Assembly (NCBI GenBank): GCA_031263625.1
Contig: JAISFK010000407.1
Span: 1-6,782, forward strand
DNA length: 6,782 nucleotides
Reading direction: 5' to 3'
DNA from: Clostridiales bacterium
GTDB taxonomy: Bacteria > Bacillota > Clostridia > WRLR01
Position 1 is the stretch's first letter; every line of letters begins with the position of its first letter. Position numbers and translations under genes: made by a program. Shown in pieces: positions 1-4,192 of this stretch. Below the pieces are notes generated by a model. The model ran no database searches, had not been told where the DNA came from, and worked only from the letters and a program-made list of their open reading frames with translations.

Positions 1-4
1 CTCA

Positions 5-30
5 GTGCAGATAAGTATACTTATCTGCAC
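5..30. promoter_or_regulatory. Perfect 26-bp palindrome, probable operator (site 1)
   Basis: The half-site GTGCAGATAAGTA is followed directly by its exact reverse complement, giving 13 paired positions and no spacer. There is no T-run on either side, so it does not look like an intrinsic terminator. A degenerate copy lies at 109-134, which argues for a protein-binding site rather than chance. The central TATACT at 16-21 could also serve as a -10 element on either strand; a matching + strand -35 would fall outside the window. The binding protein is unknown. AraC-type regulators, such as the one encoded downstream, usually bind direct repeats or asymmetric sites, so a different dimeric repressor is at least as likely. 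Confidence 0.7.
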
Positions 31-68
31 AAGCAAAAGACGCCGCCCGCATACTAGCAGCAGCGTGG

Positions 69-96
69 TTGAAAGAATATGGGCACGGCATATGGG
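69..96 (+). promoter_or_regulatory. Weak candidate promoter for the transporter operon
   Basis: TTGAAA at 69-74 matches a sigma-A -35 in five of six bases. Sixteen bases later comes TATGGG at 91-96, a poor -10. If real, transcription would start near 103, putting the second palindrome copy just downstream of the start and the first about 85 bp upstream. The -10 is weak and overlaps a repeated ATATGGGC (77-84 and 90-97), so this is a suggestion only. The alternative is a promoter whose -10 is inside the first palindrome. Confidence 0.25.
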
Positions 97-108
97 CGTT
101 AATGGGAC

Positions 109-134
109 GCGCAGATAACTATACCCATTTGCAC
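109..134. promoter_or_regulatory. Degenerate copy of the palindrome, probable operator (site 2)
   Basis: This 26-base segment aligns without gaps to the perfect palindrome at 5-30 and matches at 21 of 26 positions, including GCAGATAA, CTATAC-like centre and the terminal TGCAC. Its own symmetry is imperfect (8 of 13 pairs). It ends four bases before the SD of the first gene. The centres of the two sites are 104 bp apart, close to ten turns of B-DNA, so both would face the same side of the helix. A loop-forming or roadblock repressor arrangement is inferred. Confidence 0.55.
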
Positions 135-150
135 GGCGAAGGATGGTCTT

Positions 151-1353
151 ATGGAAGGCGCAGCTGTCGGGACGATGAGGGGACCCAATGCGGCCGGAGC
201 CGGCGCAAGAGCCGGCATGGGAGCCGGAACCGCCGCGAGCGCGAGCGCGAGCGTTGGCACAGGCGCAGGGCTGGGGGCAGGCGCCGGCGCGGGAATTAGT
301 GCCAACGAGGGGATAGGCGCCAGTGCCAGCGCGGCAACGATTGTCGGCCTGGGAGCAGGCGCAAGCGTTGACGCAGGCGCGGGGATCAGCGCCGGCTCGG
401 AAGCAAGCGCGGGCGCGGCCGTCGGCGCTTTGCCGCCTCGCGGCGCTCGCGGCCAGAGGGCCAGAAGGATATTCCGCAGCAACTACCAGCTGTACATCCT
501 GATGCTCCCGGCCATCGTCGCCACGCTCATCTTTGCCTACGGCCCCATGTACGGCGTGCAGATCGCTTTCAAGGATTTCAGCTCGCGGCTGGGCATATGG
601 GGTAGCAAGTGGGTCGGCCTTGAGCATTTTGTCCGCTTCTTCAAATATCCGAGTTTCCTGCAGATGCTCAGGAACACGCTCGTCATATCGCTGTACGATC
701 TGGCCACGTTCCCGCTTTCCATAATATTGGCCCTGTTGCTCAACGAGATTCGATCCACGAAGTTTCGCAAGACCGTGCAGATGGTTTCCTACGCGCCGCA
801 CTTTTTGTCCACGGTCGTGCTGTGCGGGATCGTGACGCTGTTCTTGGGCAAGGGCGACGGGCTTCTCAACAATCTGCTGGAGATGGCGGGCGGCGCGCGC
901 GTGGACTTCCTCATCGTGCCCAGGTACTTTGCCAGCATCTACGTCTGGTCCGGCGTGTGGCAGGATATAGGATGGGGGAGCATTATCTACATTGCGGCCC
1001 TGTCCGGCGTCTCGCCGGAGCTTGTGGAGGCCGCCCGCATGGACGGCGCCGGCCGGCTGCGCGTCATATGGCATGTCAACTTGCCGGCCATCCTGCCGAC
1101 GATCATCATACTCCAGATCATGGCCGCAGGCAGGATCCTCTCGGTCGGCTTCGAGAAGATACTGCTGCTGCAGAACGATCTGAACATGCCGGCCTCCAGC
1201 GTCATATCGACATATGTGTACACTCTGGGCGTCCTGCGGGGGCAGTACAGCTATTCCACGGCCATCGGCCTGTTCAACAACCTGATCAACGTCTTCGTGC
1301 TGACAATCGTGAACAAAATATCCGACAAGCTGTCGGGGGTGGCGCTATGGTGA
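151..1353 (+). CDS. CUT1-family sugar ABC transporter permease, LplB-like, with silk-like N-terminal extension
   Basis: Inner-membrane channel subunit of a carbohydrate ABC importer of the LplB/YtcP class. The recognisable protein begins near residue 105 (RRIFRSNYQLYILMLPAI, then GPMYGVQIAFKDF), a signature of this family. About six membrane segments follow (roughly 112-136, 175-197, 212-233, 258-285, 315-335 and 370-390). The ATPase-docking EAA loop is residues 293-317, starting EAARMDGAG. The start at 151 has a good SD (AAGGA, 139-143, 7 nt spacer). Relatives are about 300-320 residues; this one is 400, because residues 14-93 are an added Ala/Gly/Ser-rich tract ahead of the first membrane segment. 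A TTG at 430 would give a normal 307-residue protein but has no SD. The 3' end overlaps the second permease by 7 nt. The function is solid, the substrate unknown. Confidence 0.95.
   Translation: MEGAAVGTMRGPNAAGAGARAGMGAGTAASASASVGTGAGLGAGAGAGISANEGIGASASAATIVGLGAGASVDAGAGISAGSEASAGAAVGALPPRGARGQRARRIFRSNYQLYILMLPAIVATLIFAYGPMYGVQIAFKDFSSRLGIWGSKWVGLEHFVRFFKYPSFLQMLRNTLVISLYDLATFPLSIILALLLNEIRSTKFRKTVQMVSYAPHFLSTVVLCGIVTLFLGKGDGLLNNLLEMAGGARVDFLIVPRYFASIYVWSGVWQDIGWGSIIYIAALSGVSPELVEAARMDGAGRLRVIWHVNLPAILPTIIILQIMAAGRILSVGFEKILLLQNDLNMPASSVISTYVYTLGVLRGQYSYSTAIGLFNNLINVFVLTIVNKISDKLSGVALW
190..429 (+). repeat. Period-6 coding repeat giving alternating hydrophobic-Gly/Ser dipeptides
   Basis: Residues 14-93 of the first permease keep a two-residue register. 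From residue 15 on, odd positions hold almost only A, V, T, I, L or M, and even positions hold mostly G or S. At DNA level this is a degenerate hexamer, roughly RYN-RGN, with examples GCCGGA, GCAGGC and GCGAGC. The hexamers have diverged in third positions, so it is not a fresh simple-sequence run. The register breaks clearly only around residues 63-64. On the other strand the same tract reads as Pro/Ala repeats. Confidence 0.85.
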
Positions 1354-2273
1354 CAGCCGTGAAAAAAAGCCGGCGCCTGTCGCGGGGCGACCGCGTGTTC
1401 GACGCGGTAAACTACGCCGTCATGGGCATTTTTCTGGTCGTGGTGTTCTACCCGCTGTACTACACGCTGATCGCGTCGCTGTCCGACATCAACGAGGTCG
1501 GGCTGGGCCGCGTCTTCCTGTGGCCCAAGGGGTTCACGCTGGATTCGTACAGGCAGGTGTTCAACTACGCCATGATCTGGACGGGATACGCGAACAGCCT
1601 GATCTACACGGCTCTGGGGATCGCCTACAACCTGGCTCTGCTCCTGCCGCTGGCCTACGCGCTGAGCAAGAGGTATCTCTGGGGGCGCGGCCCCGTGACG
1701 TGGTTCTTCCTGTTCACGATGTACTTTGGCGGCGGGATAATACCGAACTACCTGCTGCGGACGCAGACGCTCCACATCAACAACACGGTCTGGGTCATGA
1801 TCCTCGGCGGCGCGAGCGTGTACTACGTCATCGTCACGCGCACGTTCTTCGCGAACATACCCGGCGAGCTGTACGAATCTGCGGAGATGGACGGCGCGAG
1901 CCAGTTTCGGTGCTTTTTCCAGATCGCCCTGCCGCTGAGCGCGCCGATCATCGCGGTCATCGCGCTGTTTCTGGCCGTGGATTTCTGGAACTCCTACTTC
2001 AACGCGATGATATACATCACGAAGCGCTCGATGTACCCGCTGCAGCTCGTGCTGCGGAGCATTTTGATCCTCAACGACCAGATTTCCGCCAATCCCGATC
2101 TCATAACGAGCTTTTCCGCAGATGAGATGAAGGATCTGCTCGTGAAGCAGCGACTCGCGCAGAGCATGAAGTACTCGACGATCTTCATCGGGAGCGCGCC
2201 GCTCCTGATCGCGTACCCGTTTGTGCAGAAGTACTTCGTGAAGGGCATGATGATCGGCTCCGTAAAGGGCTGA
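1347..2273 (+). CDS. CUT1-family sugar ABC transporter permease, LplC/YtcP-like
   Basis: Second channel subunit, 308 residues, the usual length for the LplC/YtcP (MalG-like) class. The N-terminus has a basic cytoplasmic stretch (KKSRRLSRGDR), then the first membrane segment at about 20-44, with the family's FYPLYYTLIASLSD end. A NSLIYTALG motif opens the next segment. The EAA loop is residues 177-201 (ESAEMDGASQFRCFF...ALPLSAPI), and the protein ends in FVQKYFVKGMMIGSVKG, typical of this family. The ATG at 1347 lies inside the end of the first permease (ATGGTGA), so translation is probably coupled and gives a 1:1 ratio; the G-rich stretch at 1335-1342 is the only SD-like sequence. The reading frame extends open upstream to 822, but that part is out-of-frame shadow of the first permease. 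No ATPase gene accompanies the pair. Confidence 0.96.
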   Translation: MVTAVKKSRRLSRGDRVFDAVNYAVMGIFLVVVFYPLYYTLIASLSDINEVGLGRVFLWPKGFTLDSYRQVFNYAMIWTGYANSLIYTALGIAYNLALLLPLAYALSKRYLWGRGPVTWFFLFTMYFGGGIIPNYLLRTQTLHINNTVWVMILGGASVYYVIVTRTFFANIPGELYESAEMDGASQFRCFFQIALPLSAPIIAVIALFLAVDFWNSYFNAMIYITKRSMYPLQLVLRSILILNDQISANPDLITSFSADEMKDLLVKQRLAQSMKYSTIFIGSAPLLIAYPFVQKYFVKGMMIGSVKG

Positions 2274-2281
2274 AAACAATC

Positions 2282-2313
2282 GGCATCGCTACGAATTGGC
2301 ACCGCTACGAGTC
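2282..2313 (+). repeat. Two tandem copies of a 16-bp unit between permease and binding-protein genes
   Basis: GGCATCGCTACGAATT (2282-2297) is followed directly by GGCACCGCTACGAGTC (2298-2313), matching at 13 of 16 bases with the first 13 nearly identical. No reading frame of note covers it. It could be a binding site, a spacer duplication or chance; the sequence does not say which. Confidence 0.5.
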
Positions 2314-2337
2314 GGCCTCGCGGATGGCTGCGGGCCG
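2313..2337 (+). other. Bulged hairpin before the binding-protein gene
   Basis: CGGCC (2313-2317) pairs with GGCCG (2333-2337), and CGC (2319-2321) with GCG (2330-2332), leaving one bulged T and an 8-nt loop. The downstream sequence is A-rich rather than T-rich, so it is not a standard terminator. A GC-rich stem just ahead of a binding-protein gene often protects the 3' segment of mRNA after processing, allowing more binding protein than permease. That role is inferred here. Confidence 0.4.
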
Positions 2338-2373
2338 GTCGCATAAAAAAACGAAAACTAAGGGGGATTAGCA

Positions 2374-4161
2374 ATGAGTATCAAGAAACGCGTTTTGACG
2401 GCTATTTTGGCGGCGGCCATGCTTGCGGCGCTTTTCGGCTGCAACGGGAGCGGCGGGGGCGGCGCGACGACGGCGACGACAGCCGGGGCGGCCGCGACGG
2501 AAGCCGCCGGCACGACGGCGCAGGCGGAGGCGCCAGCCGCGACAGAGGCCGCCAGCTCCGGCGAGCCGGGTCAGATCGTGGACGGCGTGTACAGGTACAA
2601 CGAGCCAGTCAAGCTCACGGCGCTGCTGGCCGTCATGGACGTCATGCCCGATCCGGAAAACTGCTGGCTCTACGAGTACGCGAAGCAGGCGATGAACATC
2701 GACATCGACTTCGTGACCTATCCCAACGACCAGGTCGATGAGGTTGCCGACCTGCTGATGGCCTCCGGCGACTATCCCGAGGCCATACTGTACTTCGGGT
2801 ACGCATTCTCGGGCCTGATGGACATGGTGAGGTACGGCGATCAAGAAAAGCAGATGGTCCCGCTGAACAAATATCTGACCGACCCCAGCGTCATGCCCAA
2901 CCTCTCAAAGATCATGGCGGAGTTCGAGGAGCAGCTGCCCATCATTATGACGCTTAGCGGCAACATCTACACGGTGCCATCCGTCATGCAAGACCTCAAA
3001 TACAATGTGAACGCGGGCGGTCAGCCGCTCTGGTACGACCAGCGCGTCATGGACGCCCTCGGCGTGCAGCCGCCCAAGACGACCGACGAGTTTCTGGACT
3101 ATCTGCGATTGGTCAAGGCAGAAGATCCCAAGGGGCTGGGCAACGACAACATACCCATTGGCTCAAGCGCGGGCAAAGGCGAGAATTTGTTCGGCGGCAA
3201 CCTGCTCACCGCTTTTGGCTTTCAAAGCAACGGCATGTACTTGGCCGTCACGCAGAAGGGCGGCGACTACGCTGGCGGCGACGGCTATATAGTCCCGCTG
3301 CAGACGGATCCGGTGTTCTTCGAGCTGCTCAAGTTCTACCGCACGATGTATGCCGAGGGGTTGATGGACGCAGAGTTCTTCACGCGCGGCGCCGACGAAT
3401 CGGCCGCGATGGCCCAGGCGGACCGCTACGCGCTCTTCCAGTCCTACAACGTGCTGGGCCTGGGCGACGACAGCTACCAGAGCTACTACACTCTTGAGCC
3501 GCTGACGAGCCAGTACAGCGACAAGCCGGTCGCAATGTTTATCGCGAGCCAGCTCGGACTTCCATACCAGTTCTATCTGACGGACAAGGCGAGCGAGGAA
3601 CAGAGCGTGGCGTTCATGCGCTTCGCGGACCGCTGCTATGACGAGAGGTTCCGCTACAACGCCTACTATGGGCCAGAGGCCGGCGTGGACGACGGCTACG
3701 GGCTGCTCGAGGGCTGGTACAAGGACGCGGACGGCGCGTTCCAGTACAGGGACGTCGATAGCGGCAAGTTCCCTGATGTGCGCTCGTATTACTACGCCGT
3801 CGGCCCGATCCGCACGACGGGCAACATACTGGATCGCCGTACGGACGGCGCCGAGGTCGCGTCGTACAAAATGGACGACCGCGTCGGGCGCACAAACCTC
3901 GAGACGATCAACAAGCTGAACCCGTTCATCATTCGCGGGCTGCCATACGAGGTGTACGGCGAGGACGTGGCGACGATGATGGAGGATACGCAGACGGCGC
4001 TGGAAGAGTATATCAAGACGGAGCTGGCGCGCTTCGTCATCGGGGACCGCGAGCTGACCGAGGCCGAGTTCGCGGCCTATGGCGACGAGCTGCGCGCGAT
4101 CGGCTACGACGACTACGTAAAAACGTTCACGGACACGATGAACAGCCGCTTCGGCAAATAG
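2374..4161 (+). CDS. Sugar-type ABC transporter substrate-binding lipoprotein, LplA/YtcQ-like
   Basis: Extracytoplasmic solute-binding protein of the transporter, 595 residues, within the long LplA/YtcQ class (usually about 500-580). Residues 1-22 are a lipoprotein signal peptide (KKR, then an Ala/Leu core), with lipobox LFGC and the lipidated Cys at 23; Phe at -2 is slightly unusual. Residues 24-67 are a Gly/Ala/Thr/Glu linker of the kind that tethers lipoproteins. The binding domain follows, with family-like segments such as SGDYPEAILYF, IYTVPSV, LWYDQRVMDALGVQPPKTTDEF and a C-terminal ARFVIGDRELTEAEFAAY. The start has a strong SD (AGGGGGA, 2361-2367, 6 nt spacer). It lies 100 nt after the permeases and 31 nt before the regulator. 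Many aromatic and acidic residues fit a carbohydrate ligand, but the ligand is not identifiable. Confidence 0.95.
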   Translation: MSIKKRVLTAILAAAMLAALFGCNGSGGGGATTATTAGAAATEAAGTTAQAEAPAATEAASSGEPGQIVDGVYRYNEPVKLTALLAVMDVMPDPENCWLYEYAKQAMNIDIDFVTYPNDQVDEVADLLMASGDYPEAILYFGYAFSGLMDMVRYGDQEKQMVPLNKYLTDPSVMPNLSKIMAEFEEQLPIIMTLSGNIYTVPSVMQDLKYNVNAGGQPLWYDQRVMDALGVQPPKTTDEFLDYLRLVKAEDPKGLGNDNIPIGSSAGKGENLFGGNLLTAFGFQSNGMYLAVTQKGGDYAGGDGYIVPLQTDPVFFELLKFYRTMYAEGLMDAEFFTRGADESAAMAQADRYALFQSYNVLGLGDDSYQSYYTLEPLTSQYSDKPVAMFIASQLGLPYQFYLTDKASEEQSVAFMRFADRCYDERFRYNAYYGPEAGVDDGYGLLEGWYKDADGAFQYRDVDSGKFPDVRSYYYAVGPIRTTGNILDRRTDGAEVASYKMDDRVGRTNLETINKLNPFIIRGLPYEVYGEDVATMMEDTQTALEEYIKTELARFVIGDRELTEAEFAAYGDELRAIGYDDYVKTFTDTMNSRFGK

Positions 4162-4192
4162 CGCGTCGCGCAAAAGCGTATTCAGGTGGCGT

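Noticed and set aside
5..30. Intrinsic terminator of an upstream gene
   Set aside because: There is no loop and no T-run on either strand, and a second degenerate copy exists in front of the SD, which fits an operator better.
101..129. Leader RNA hairpin AATGGG/CCCATT as an attenuator or riboswitch
   Set aside because: Only six base pairs across a 17-nt loop, not including the SD and without a T-run; no known riboswitch features are visible.
190..429. CRISPR array or mobile repeat
   Set aside because: There are no constant repeats with unique spacers; it is a degenerate six-base coding periodicity inside an open reading frame.
99..482. Antisense reading frame rich in Pro-Ala repeats
   Set aside because: It is the reverse reading of the Gly-Ala hexamer tract and also covers the real SD and start of the permease; no SD or family match supports it.
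822..1346. In-frame upstream extension of the second permease
   Set aside because: This part is the first permease read out of frame (Arg/His-rich); permease homology begins at the ATG at 1347, which gives the usual family length.
1251..2279. Antisense open frame of 342 codons
   Set aside because: Shadow of the second permease; Arg/His/Asp/Val-rich, with no hydrophobic segments or motifs.
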